Shown here piece after piece: positions 56,618 to 64,000 of a stretch of DNA of 64,000 bases (positions within the stretch are counted from its first letter, which is position 1; each line of letters opens with the position of its first letter). The notes beneath the pieces are model-generated. The model saw only the letters and a list, made by a program, of their open reading frames with translations, was not told where the DNA came from and made no database searches. The DNA is taken from assembly GCF_009498035.1 (NCBI RefSeq), contig NZ_CP034550.1, forward strand, positions 62,001 through 126,000, given 5' to 3'. Position numbers and translations under genes: made by a program. This DNA comes from Saccharothrix syringae (GTDB taxonomy: Bacteria; Actinomycetota; Actinomycetes; Mycobacteriales; Pseudonocardiaceae).

Positions 56618-58096
56618 GTGGACGTCCTAGACCTGGCGCGGTGGCAGTTCGGCATCACCACCGTCTACCACTTCCTGATGGTGCCGCTGACGATCGGCCT
56701 GTCGCTGCTCGTCGCCGGGATGCAGACGGCGTGGGTGCGCACGGGCGACCGCAAGTACCTGGCCATGACGAAGTTCTGGGGCAAGCTGCTGCTGATCAAC
56801 TTCGCCATGGGCGTGGTGACCGGCATCGTGCAGGAGTTCCAGTTCGGCATGACCTGGAGCGCCTACTCGCGGTTCGTCGGCGACGTGTTCGGCGCGCCGC
56901 TGGCCATGGAGGGGCTGGTCGCCTTCTTCGTGGAGTCGACCTTCCTGGGCCTGTGGATCTTCGGCTGGGACCGCCTGCCGAAGAAGGTCCACCTCGCCTG
57001 CGCCTGGGCGTTCTCGCTGGCCACCATCGCGTCGGCGTACTTCATCCTGGCCGCCAACTCCTGGATGCAGCACCCCGTGGGCGCGGAGCTGGTGGACGGG
57101 CGGCCGCGGCTCACCTCGATCTGGGCCGTGCTGGGCAACAACACCGTGCTGGCCGCGTTCCCGCACACGATCTTCGGGGCGTTCGCCGTCGCGGGGTCGT
57201 TCCTGGTGGGCATCGCGGCCTGGCACCTGTGGCGGCGGACCGAAGAGGGAGCGGTCTGGCGCGCGTCGGTGAAGCTCGGCACGTGGGTCGGGGTGGCCGC
57301 GTTCGCCGGCCTCGCGGTCAGCGGCGACGTCCAGGGCAAGCTGATGTTCGAGCAGCAGCCGATGAAGATGGCCGCGGCCGAGGCGCTGTGCCACACCGAG
57401 CAGCCCGCGTCGTTCTCGGTGTTCGCCATCGGCGACGTCCGGCGGCAGGACTGCGAGAGCGTCAAGAGCGTCACGGTGCCCGCGCTGCTGTCGTTCCTGG
57501 CGCACAACGACTTCTCCACCGAGGTCAAGGGCATCGAGGACCTGGTGCCGATGTACCAGGAGAAGTACGGGGCCAACTACCCGGAGGACCCGCGGCTCGG
57601 CGAGCTGTCGGGCAAGCCGATCGACTACGTGCCGAACCTGCCGGTCACCTACTGGGGCTTCCGGCTGATGATCGGGTTCGGCGCGCTCGCGGCGGGCGCG
57701 GGCCTGCTGGTCCTGTGGCTGACGCGCGGTGGCCGGGTGCCGCGCGGGCGGTGGTTCCGCCTGCTCGCGCTCGGCTCGATCGCCACGCCGTTCCTGGCCA
57801 ACAGCTTCGGCTGGATCTTCACCGAGATGGGCCGGCAGCCGTTCGTGGTGGTGCCCAACCCCAGCGGGGTGGACGGCGTGTGGATGTTCACCGCGCGGGC
57901 CGTGTCGTCGTCGACACCGGGGGAGGTGTTGACGTCGCTGATCGCCTTGACGCTCGTGTACGGGGTGCTCGCGTGCGTCGAGGTGTTCCTGGTCCGGCGG
58001 TACGTCCGCGCGGGGGTCGCGGGCGTGCTGCCGGCCCCGGGACCGGACGAGACCAAGAGCGACAAGGGCGATGACGTCCTGTCGTTCGCCTACTGA
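56618..58096 (+). CDS. cydA: Cytochrome bd oxidase subunit I
   Basis: A 492-aa membrane protein of nine segments carrying the hemes of the bd-type quinol oxidase. DLARWQFGITTVYHFLMVPL supplies the high-spin heme b ligand His; HTIFGAF and the late Met in the C-terminal half ligate the low-spin heme. The quinol-binding GRQP motif (EMGRQPFVVV) is present and the Q loop is short. It reduces oxygen to water at low oxygen without proton pumping. It leads the cydA-cydB-cydDC operon. Confidence 0.97.
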   Translation: MDVLDLARWQFGITTVYHFLMVPLTIGLSLLVAGMQTAWVRTGDRKYLAMTKFWGKLLLINFAMGVVTGIVQEFQFGMTWSAYSRFVGDVFGAPLAMEGLVAFFVESTFLGLWIFGWDRLPKKVHLACAWAFSLATIASAYFILAANSWMQHPVGAELVDGRPRLTSIWAVLGNNTVLAAFPHTIFGAFAVAGSFLVGIAAWHLWRRTEEGAVWRASVKLGTWVGVAAFAGLAVSGDVQGKLMFEQQPMKMAAAEALCHTEQPASFSVFAIGDVRRQDCESVKSVTVPALLSFLAHNDFSTEVKGIEDLVPMYQEKYGANYPEDPRLGELSGKPIDYVPNLPVTYWGFRLMIGFGALAAGAGLLVLWLTRGGRVPRGRWFRLLALGSIATPFLANSFGWIFTEMGRQPFVVVPNPSGVDGVWMFTARAVSSSTPGEVLTSLIALTLVYGVLACVEVFLVRRYVRAGVAGVLPAPGPDETKSDKGDDVLSFAY

Positions 58097-58107
58097 AGCG
58101 GGGAGCC

Positions 58108-59124
58108 GTGGAGACGTTCTGGTTCTGCGTGATCGCCCTGCTGTGGCTGGGCTACCTGTTCCTGGAGGGCTTCGACTTCGGCGTCGGCATGCTGCTGCCC
58201 GTGCTCGGGCGCGACGAGGCCGAGCGCCGGGTGCTGATCAACACCATCGGCCCGGTGTGGGACGGCAACGAGGTGTGGCTGCTGGTGGCGGGCGGCGCGA
58301 CGTTCGCCGCGTTCCCCGACTGGTACGCCTCGCTGTTCAGCTCCGCCTACCTGCCGCTGACGCTGTTCCTGCTCGCCCTGATCGGGCGCGGGGTGGCGTT
58401 CGAGTACCGCGGCAAGGTCGACTCGGCGCGCTGGCGGCGGGTGTGGGACACCGTGATCGTGGCCGGTTCGTGGACCGCCGCGCTGGGCGTGGGCCTGATC
58501 CTGTCGGCCACCGTGTTCGGCCTGCCGCTGGACGCGGCCGGCGACCGGGTCGGCTCGCCGTTCGCCGCGGTCAGCCCGGAGACGCTGCTCGGTGCGGTGG
58601 CCGTGGCCGGGTACGCGCTGGTGCACGGCGCGGTGTTCCTGAGCCTCAAGACCGAGGGGCAGGTGCGGCTGCGCGCCCGCGGGCTGGCGCTGAAGGTCGC
58701 CCCGTTCGCCCTGCTGCCGCTGCTGGTGCTGCTGCTGACCGTGCAGCTGCGCTTCGGCAGCGCGTGGACGTGGGCCGCGTCGATCGTGGTCGCGCTGGCC
58801 GCCCTGGGCGCCTACGCGCGGCTCGTGCTGGGGCGCGAGGGGCAGGCGTTCGCGCTGATGGGCGTCGCGGTGGCGGCGACCGTGGCGGCGCTGTTCGGCG
58901 CGCTGTACCCGAACGTGCTGCCGTCCACCCTGGACCCGGCGTGGTCGCTGACCGTGGCCGGCGCGGCGTCCAGCCCGTACACGCTCACCGTGATGACGTG
59001 GGTCGCCGGGTTCGGCACGCCCGCCGTGCTGGTCTACCAGGGGTGGACCTACTGGGTGTTCCGCAGGCGCATCGGCACCCGCCACATCCCGCCGGTGCAC
59101 GTCCCGGCCGGTCGGGAGCCGTGA
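58108..59124 (+). CDS. cydB: Cytochrome bd oxidase subunit II
   Basis: A 338-aa membrane protein with about nine segments, partner of CydA. It starts METFWFCVIALLWLGYLFLE and contains EGFDFGVGMLLP, then GPVWDGNEVWLLVAGGATFA, the signature of the family. It lies 11 bases after cydA and overlaps the cydDC start by four bases (GTGA). Confidence 0.97.
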   Translation: METFWFCVIALLWLGYLFLEGFDFGVGMLLPVLGRDEAERRVLINTIGPVWDGNEVWLLVAGGATFAAFPDWYASLFSSAYLPLTLFLLALIGRGVAFEYRGKVDSARWRRVWDTVIVAGSWTAALGVGLILSATVFGLPLDAAGDRVGSPFAAVSPETLLGAVAVAGYALVHGAVFLSLKTEGQVRLRARGLALKVAPFALLPLLVLLLTVQLRFGSAWTWAASIVVALAALGAYARLVLGREGQAFALMGVAVAATVAALFGALYPNVLPSTLDPAWSLTVAGAASSPYTLTVMTWVAGFGTPAVLVYQGWTYWVFRRRIGTRHIPPVHVPAGREP

Positions 59125-62100
59125 ACCCCGTGAGCCTCCCCGGCGCCCCTTCCGCCAAGAAGCCGGGGACGGGTCCGCTCGGCGCGCTGCCCACCCTCTC
59201 GCGGTCGGCGCGCCGGGCGCTGGCCTGGTGCGCGGCGCTGGCCGTGGCGACCTCCGGTGCCCTGGTCTGGCAGGCCGTGGCGCTGGCCGAGGCCATCGTG
59301 GCGGGCGGCTCGCTGTGGGCGCTCGCCGCCGCCGTGGTGCTGCGGGCGCTGCTGGCGTGGGCCACCGAGTCCGTCGCCGCCCGCGCCGCCGCCGGCGCCA
59401 AGGAGGAGCTGCGGGCCGCGGTGCTGGACCGCGCGCTGGGGCTGGGGCCGTCGTGGATCACCGCGCGCGGGCCCGCCGGGCTGGCGGTGACCGCGACCAG
59501 GGGCCTGGACGCGCTGGACGCCTACTTCACCCGCTACCTGCCCGCCCTGGTCACCACCGCGGTGGTGCCGGTGCTGGTGGGCGGGTGGGTCCTGTGGACC
59601 GACCCCACCTCGGCGGTGCTGATCGCGGTGACCCTGCCGCTGATCCCGGTGTTCGCGATCCTGATCGGCAGGTTCACCTCCGCGCGCGTCGCCGCGGCCG
59701 CCACGGCGCTGGAGCGGCTGTCCGGCCGGCTGGCCGAGCTGGTGCGGGTGCTGCCGGTGCTCACCGCGTTCGGGCGGGCGGCGGCGCAGGCCGACGCCGT
59801 GCGCGAGGTCGGCGAGCGCTACCGGCGGGCCACCATGGGCACGCTGCGGGTGGCGTTCCTGTCGGCGCTGGTGCTGGAGATCGCGGCGTCGCTGTCGGTG
59901 GCGCTGATCGCCGTGGGCATCGGGCTGCGGCTCGTGTCGGGCGAGATGACGCTGGTCGTCGGGCTCGTGGTGCTGATCCTGGCGCCCGAGTGCTACCTGC
60001 CGCTGCGGGCGGCGGGCGCCGCGCACCACGCGTCCGAGGACGGCGTGGAGGCCGTGCGGCGGGTCTCGGAGATCCCGGTGCCCGCGCCGCGGCCCCCCGC
60101 GCGGCGCGTGACCGGCGTGGAGGTGCGCGACCTGCGCGTGCGGCGGCGGGACCGGTTCGCGCCGGACGGGGTGGGCTTCCGGGTCCGGCCGGGCGAGGTG
60201 CACCGGCTGGACGCGCCCAGCGGCGCGGGCAAGTCCACGCTGTTCGGGGTGCTGCTCGGGTTCGTGGAGCCCGACGGCGGCTCGGTGTCGGTCGACCGGG
60301 ACGCCATCGCCTGGGTGCCGCAGCGGCCCGCGTTCGCCGGCCGCACGGTCGCCGACGAGCTGGAGCTGACCACCGGCCGGGTCGACCTGGACGTGCTGGC
60401 CTCGGTGGCGGCCGACCACCTGGTGGCGCGGCCGGTCGCCGAGCTGTCGACCGGCGAGCGGCAGCGGGTGGCCGTGGCGCGGGCGCTGACCCGGGTCCGG
60501 GACGGCGCGTCCGTGCTGCTGCTGGACGAGCCCACCGCCCACCTCGACCCGGCCACCGCGGCGAAGGTCATGGCCGCGGTCGAGCGGGCCGCGGCCGGTG
60601 GCGCCGCGGTCGTGCTGGCCAGGCACCGCGAGGTCGAGGGGGCCGCCGACGCCGGGGCGGCGCGGCCCGTCGAGCGCCTGGCGCGGCGCCCGGCGGTGCC
60701 GCGCTCGCCCCGGCCCACCGCCCGGCTGCTGGCCGGTGCCGCCCTGGGCACGGCCGCCGCGCTCAGCGGCGTGGCGCTGACCGCCCTGGCCGCGCACCTG
60801 ATCGCCAAGGCGGCCACCCAGCCGCCGATCCTGACGCTGTCCGTGCTGGTCGTGGGCGTGCGGACGTTCGCGCTGGCCAAGGGGGTGCTCCGGTACCTGG
60901 AGCGGCTGGTCACGCACGACGCCGCGTTCCGGTTCGCCGAGGCGCTGCGGGTCCGGCTGTGGCGGGGCCTGCGGCCGGGGCGGGCCGAGCTGACCGGCCT
61001 GGTGGACGACGTGGACGCGGTGCGCGACCTGGTGCCGCGCGTGCTCCAGCCGCCGCTGGTGGCGGCGGGCGCGTCGGCGGCCGCGGTGCTGCTGTTCGCG
61101 CTGGTCCAGCCGTGGGCCGGGCTGGCACTGGCGGTGGCGCTGGTGGTCGGCGGGACGCTGGCGCCCGCGGTCGCCGTGCTCACCGAGCGCCGGGCCACGG
61201 CCGTGCTGGCGCGCGGGCGGCGGGAGGTGTCCGAGCGGGTGCTGACGCTGCTCACGGCCGCACCGGACCTCATCGCGTTCGGCGCCGACCGGGTGGTGCG
61301 CGCCGAGTTGGCCGAGCGCGACGCCGCCCTGGCCCGGCTGGCGCGGCGGCAGGCGCTCGGCGCGGGCGCGGCGACCGGCGTGGTGCACCTGACCACCGGC
61401 CTGGCCGCGGCGGTGTGCGTCGGCCTGTCCGGCGGCGTCGACCCGCTGCTGGTGCCGGTGCTCGGGCTGGTGCCCCTGGCGCTGGCCGAGGTGCTGGGCG
61501 CGCTGCCCGCCGCCGCGCAGCACCGGGCCGCGCTGCGCGAGGCGTACGGCCGGGTCGTCGACCAGGCCCGCGGCGGCGCGACCCGGGTGCGCACGGCGCC
61601 CGGCGTCTCGCTCGACCACGTCACCCTGCGGTGGCCGGGGAGTGCCGAGCCGGTGCTGGACGACGTGACCCTGCGCCTGCCCGCCGGGGCGAGGGTCGCC
61701 GTGGTCGGGCCGTCGGGCGCGGGCAAGTCGAGCCTGCTCGCGCTGCTCCTGGGCTTCCTGGAGGCCGAGCGCGGCGAGGTGGCGCGGCCCGCGCGGGTGG
61801 CGTGGTGCCCGCAGGAGCCGATGCTGGCGTCCACGACCGTGCGCGAGAACCTGCGGCTGGGCGACCCGCACGCCGACGACGCGCGGCTGCGGTGGGCCCT
61901 GGACGTGGCCGGCGTGCCGCTCGACCTGGACACCGCGATCGGGCCGACCCTGCTCTCCGGCGGCGAGGCGCAGCGGGTGGCGCTGGCGCGGGCGCTGCTG
62001 CACGACGCGGACCTCGTGCTGCTCGACGAGCCGACCGCGCACCTCGACGAGCCCACCGCGCGGGCGCTGCTGGCGCGGCTGGACGACGTGCTGGCCGACC

Positions 62101-62207
62101 GCGCGGTCGTGCACGTCACCCACCGGCCCGAGGAGGCCGACCGCGCCGACCTGGTGCTGGAGGTCGACGCCGGTCGGGTGGCGGTGCGCGCCGGGGCCTA
62201 CCGTTGA
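59121..62207 (+). CDS. cydDC: Fused CydD-CydC ABC transporter
   Basis: A 1028-aa fusion of the two half-transporters needed for assembly of cytochrome bd, thought to move thiols or heme. Each half has six membrane segments and an ATPase. In the CydD half Walker A is APSGAGKST and the signature is LSTGE. In the CydC half Walker A is GPSGAGKSS and the signature is LLSGGE. Both have LLDEPTAHLD. The fusion is usual in actinobacteria; E. coli has two genes. It starts with GTG overlapping the cydB stop. Confidence 0.95.
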   Translation: MNPVSLPGAPSAKKPGTGPLGALPTLSRSARRALAWCAALAVATSGALVWQAVALAEAIVAGGSLWALAAAVVLRALLAWATESVAARAAAGAKEELRAAVLDRALGLGPSWITARGPAGLAVTATRGLDALDAYFTRYLPALVTTAVVPVLVGGWVLWTDPTSAVLIAVTLPLIPVFAILIGRFTSARVAAAATALERLSGRLAELVRVLPVLTAFGRAAAQADAVREVGERYRRATMGTLRVAFLSALVLEIAASLSVALIAVGIGLRLVSGEMTLVVGLVVLILAPECYLPLRAAGAAHHASEDGVEAVRRVSEIPVPAPRPPARRVTGVEVRDLRVRRRDRFAPDGVGFRVRPGEVHRLDAPSGAGKSTLFGVLLGFVEPDGGSVSVDRDAIAWVPQRPAFAGRTVADELELTTGRVDLDVLASVAADHLVARPVAELSTGERQRVAVARALTRVRDGASVLLLDEPTAHLDPATAAKVMAAVERAAAGGAAVVLARHREVEGAADAGAARPVERLARRPAVPRSPRPTARLLAGAALGTAAALSGVALTALAAHLIAKAATQPPILTLSVLVVGVRTFALAKGVLRYLERLVTHDAAFRFAEALRVRLWRGLRPGRAELTGLVDDVDAVRDLVPRVLQPPLVAAGASAAAVLLFALVQPWAGLALAVALVVGGTLAPAVAVLTERRATAVLARGRREVSERVLTLLTAAPDLIAFGADRVVRAELAERDAALARLARRQALGAGAATGVVHLTTGLAAAVCVGLSGGVDPLLVPVLGLVPLALAEVLGALPAAAQHRAALREAYGRVVDQARGGATRVRTAPGVSLDHVTLRWPGSAEPVLDDVTLRLPAGARVAVVGPSGAGKSSLLALLLGFLEAERGEVARPARVAWCPQEPMLASTTVRENLRLGDPHADDARLRWALDVAGVPLDLDTAIGPTLLSGGEAQRVALARALLHDADLVLLDEPTAHLDEPTARALLARLDDVLADRAVVHVTHRPEEADRADLVLEVDAGRVAVRAGAYR

Positions 62208-62212
62208 TCCCC

Positions 62213-63340
62213 GTGGACCCCGCGCGCGTGCTCGCCGCGTCGACCGAGATCACCTCGGCGGCGCTCGCCGGCGACGACCCCGACGCCGTGCTGCCGCTCG
62301 TGGTGCGCAGCGCGGTCGAGCTGGCCGAGGCCGACCTCGGCCTGGCCATGGTCACCGCCGACGACGGCACGATGACCGTGGAGGCGTCCTCCGGCGAGGC
62401 GTCCTCCGGGGACGACGACCCGGTGGGCGTGGTGCTGTCCAGCCGCTCCTCGGCGGCGCGCGCGGCCCGGACCGGCGTGCCCGTGGTGGCCGACGACTTC
62501 ACCACCGACCCGCGCACCGCGCCGTACGTGCCCAAGGCGCTGCGCGGGTACGGGCCGTTCGCGGTGGCGCCGTTCGGGACGCGGGAGCGGCGGATCGGGG
62601 CGCTGGCGGTGTACCGGCGCAAGGGCGCGCCGCCGTTCCGGCCGGACACGGTGGACGTGCTCGCCGCGTTCGCCGCGCAGGCTGGCCTGGCCGTGGTGCT
62701 GGCCGAGGGCTCCACGGCGCGGCAGCGGGTCGCGGTCTACCAGGAGCGCGAGCGCATCGCGCGCGACCTGCACGACGTGATCATCCAGCGGCTCTACGCG
62801 ACGGGCGTGCAGCTGGACCTGCTCGACCGGCGGCTCAAGCTGGAGGGCCGCGAGGCGCGGCGGCTGGCCGAGGCGGTGGACCAGCTCGACCAGACCATGG
62901 CCGAGGTGCGGGCCACCGTGCGGGCGCTGCGCAGCGCCGACCCCGGCTCGCCCGCCGAGGCCGACCTGAGGCGGTCGGTGCTGGCCGAGGCGCGGACCGC
63001 GGGCGAGCTGCTGGGCTTCGAACCGGAGGTGCGCACCGAGGGCGACCTGGTGGACGTGCCCGCCGAGCTGGCCGACCACGCGCGGGCGGCGCTGCGCGAG
63101 GCGCTGTCCAACGTGGTGCGGCACTCCGGCGCGCGGCGCGTGGGCATCGCGGTGCGCCGCACCCCCGACCGGCTGGACCTGGAGGTCACCGACGACGGCT
63201 GCGGCATCCCGCGCGGGGTGGCCAAGCGCGGGCTGCGGCACCTGGGCGAGCGGGCGCTGGCCGCCGGGGGCGCCTGCGAGATCACCTCGTCGCCGCGCAC
63301 CGGGACCACGATCCACTGGCACGTGCCGCTGCGCGCCTGA
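62213..63340 (+). CDS. GAF-domain histidine kinase (DevS/NarX type)
   Basis: A 375-aa soluble kinase. One GAF sensor domain (about 5-165) precedes a HisKA_3 dimerisation domain with phospho-accepting His187 in RIARDLHDVIIQRLYATG, and an HATPase domain (REALSNVVRHSGA, VTDDGCGIP). The DevS/DosT oxygen sensors have two GAF domains; this has one, without an obvious heme-ligand His. It overlaps cydDC (TTGA) if the TTG at 62204 is used; GTG at 62213 is equally possible. Co-transcription suggests redox control of the operon (inference). No regulator is adjacent. Confidence 0.88.
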   Translation: MDPARVLAASTEITSAALAGDDPDAVLPLVVRSAVELAEADLGLAMVTADDGTMTVEASSGEASSGDDDPVGVVLSSRSSAARAARTGVPVVADDFTTDPRTAPYVPKALRGYGPFAVAPFGTRERRIGALAVYRRKGAPPFRPDTVDVLAAFAAQAGLAVVLAEGSTARQRVAVYQERERIARDLHDVIIQRLYATGVQLDLLDRRLKLEGREARRLAEAVDQLDQTMAEVRATVRALRSADPGSPAEADLRRSVLAEARTAGELLGFEPEVRTEGDLVDVPAELADHARAALREALSNVVRHSGARRVGIAVRRTPDRLDLEVTDDGCGIPRGVAKRGLRHLGERALAAGGACEITSSPRTGTTIHWHVPLRA

Positions 63341-63412
63341 ATCCCCCCGAACGGCTGCGGACCGCGCGCCGATCCCCGAGGATGCACCCCACGACTACCA
63401 GGGGAGCACGAG

Positions 63413-63976
63413 TTGGCGGACGACGACGCCGCGGCCATCGCCGCGTTCGGCTACGAGTTGGGCGTGCTCAAGCGGGTGCGCCGCACCGGGTGGTGGCACG
63501 CCGGCGTGCGCGACCCCGAGTCGGTGGCCGAGCACACCGCGCGGGTCGCCCAGCTCGCCGCGCTGATCGCGGTCGAGGAGGGCGCCGACCCGGCCCGCGC
63601 GTCGCTGCTGGCGCTGTGGCACGACACCCAGGAGACCCGCACCGGGGACCTGCCCCACACGGCCGCCGACTACCTGGTCAAGCCGGACCCGCGGGCCATC
63701 ACCGCCGACCAGACCGCCGGGCTGCCGCCGCGCGTGCGCGACGCCGTCCGGGACGCGGTGGACGAGTACGAGGCCCGGGAGTCCGCCGAGGCGCGGTGCG
63801 CGAGCGACGCGGACAAGCTGGAGATGCTGCTCCAGGCCGTCGAGTACCGGGACGTCGGCGTGCGGCGCGTGGACGAGTGGGTCGAGTCCGCCCGCGGGCG
63901 CCTGACCACGGGGACCGCCCGCCGGATCGCGGAGGCGGCGCTGAGCACGTCGACCCTGGCCTGGCGGGACCGCTGA
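63413..63976 (+). CDS. HD-domain phosphohydrolase (YfbR/HDDC2-like)
   Basis: A 187-aa HD protein. The metal-binding residues are the His in DPESVAEHTARVAQLAA, the HD doublet in LALWHDTQETRTGDL and the late Asp in CASDADKLEMLLQA. The sequence fits YfbR/HDDC2 5'-deoxynucleotidases that dephosphorylate deoxynucleoside monophosphates. GGGGAG lies six bases before the TTG start. It is 72 bases after the histidine kinase gene. Confidence 0.9.
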   Translation: MADDDAAAIAAFGYELGVLKRVRRTGWWHAGVRDPESVAEHTARVAQLAALIAVEEGADPARASLLALWHDTQETRTGDLPHTAADYLVKPDPRAITADQTAGLPPRVRDAVRDAVDEYEARESAEARCASDADKLEMLLQAVEYRDVGVRRVDEWVESARGRLTTGTARRIAEAALSTSTLAWRDR

Positions 63977-64000
63977 GACCTCGGCGCGGTGGCCGGGGAC

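Overview
The window is a 64 kb piece of a very GC-rich actinomycete chromosome. GTG and TTG starts are frequent, four-base stop/start overlaps are common, the tRNA has no encoded CCA, cydD and cydC are fused, and DUF5926, DUF4328, DUF5682 and EACC1 proteins are present. Together these point to a Pseudonocardiaceae-type organism (Saccharothrix, Actinosynnema or Lentzea-like). That placement is inference. I see no prophage, transposase or CRISPR array.

Layout. 1-1115: end of a NarL-type response regulator and a small unknown gene. 1490-12307: a putative surface-glycan locus with an AlgX-like SGNH protein, two glycosyltransferases, a coiled-coil protein, a methyltransferase, a methyltransferase fused to a kinase-like domain, a membrane-anchored protein and a polytopic membrane protein; all but the first are read leftward. 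12680-21894: an ABC exporter behind a CebR-like operator, low-complexity proteins, OsmC, tRNA-Gly, an ECF sigma factor with a built-in zinc-finger and membrane anchor, an Fpg/Nei glycosylase and a secreted repeat protein. 20437-28429: a LytS/LytTR two-component pair and two solute:cation symporters, each preceded by a small two-helix partner. 28520-36371: rhodanese, DUF4328, two glycerophosphodiesterases around a P450, DUF5926, DUF952, ferritin and arginine deiminase.

36571-38954 holds the most striking content. An EACC1-type small protein lies 2 bp ahead of a caspase-like protease whose C-terminal two thirds is a shortened, divergent GroEL-like chaperonin. The protease residues are present, but the chaperonin part has lost residues needed for ATP hydrolysis. 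About 4 kb away, 43083-51054 carries a VWA / DUF5682 / MoxR ATPase / DUF5691 / SWIM block. Both belong to gene classes linked to NTP-dependent conflict or quality-control systems.

51093-55052 is the lower tyrosine catabolic pathway: homogentisate dioxygenase, an unknown co-operonic gene, fumarylacetoacetase and an IclR regulator. 55668-56460 is a GDT1/TMEM165-type manganese transporter under a yybP-ykoY riboswitch. 56618-63976 is the cytochrome bd operon (cydA, cydB, fused cydDC), followed by a GAF histidine kinase and an HD phosphohydrolase.

Regulatory DNA that can be read directly includes nine clear leaderless promoters (TANNNT 6-8 nt before the start codon), an iron box before a DUF2470 gene, a CRP-like site before the acetate-type symporter, several perfect-stem terminators, a palindromic cluster of DnaA-box-like sequences, and two intergenic patches of about 22-nt mosaic repeats.
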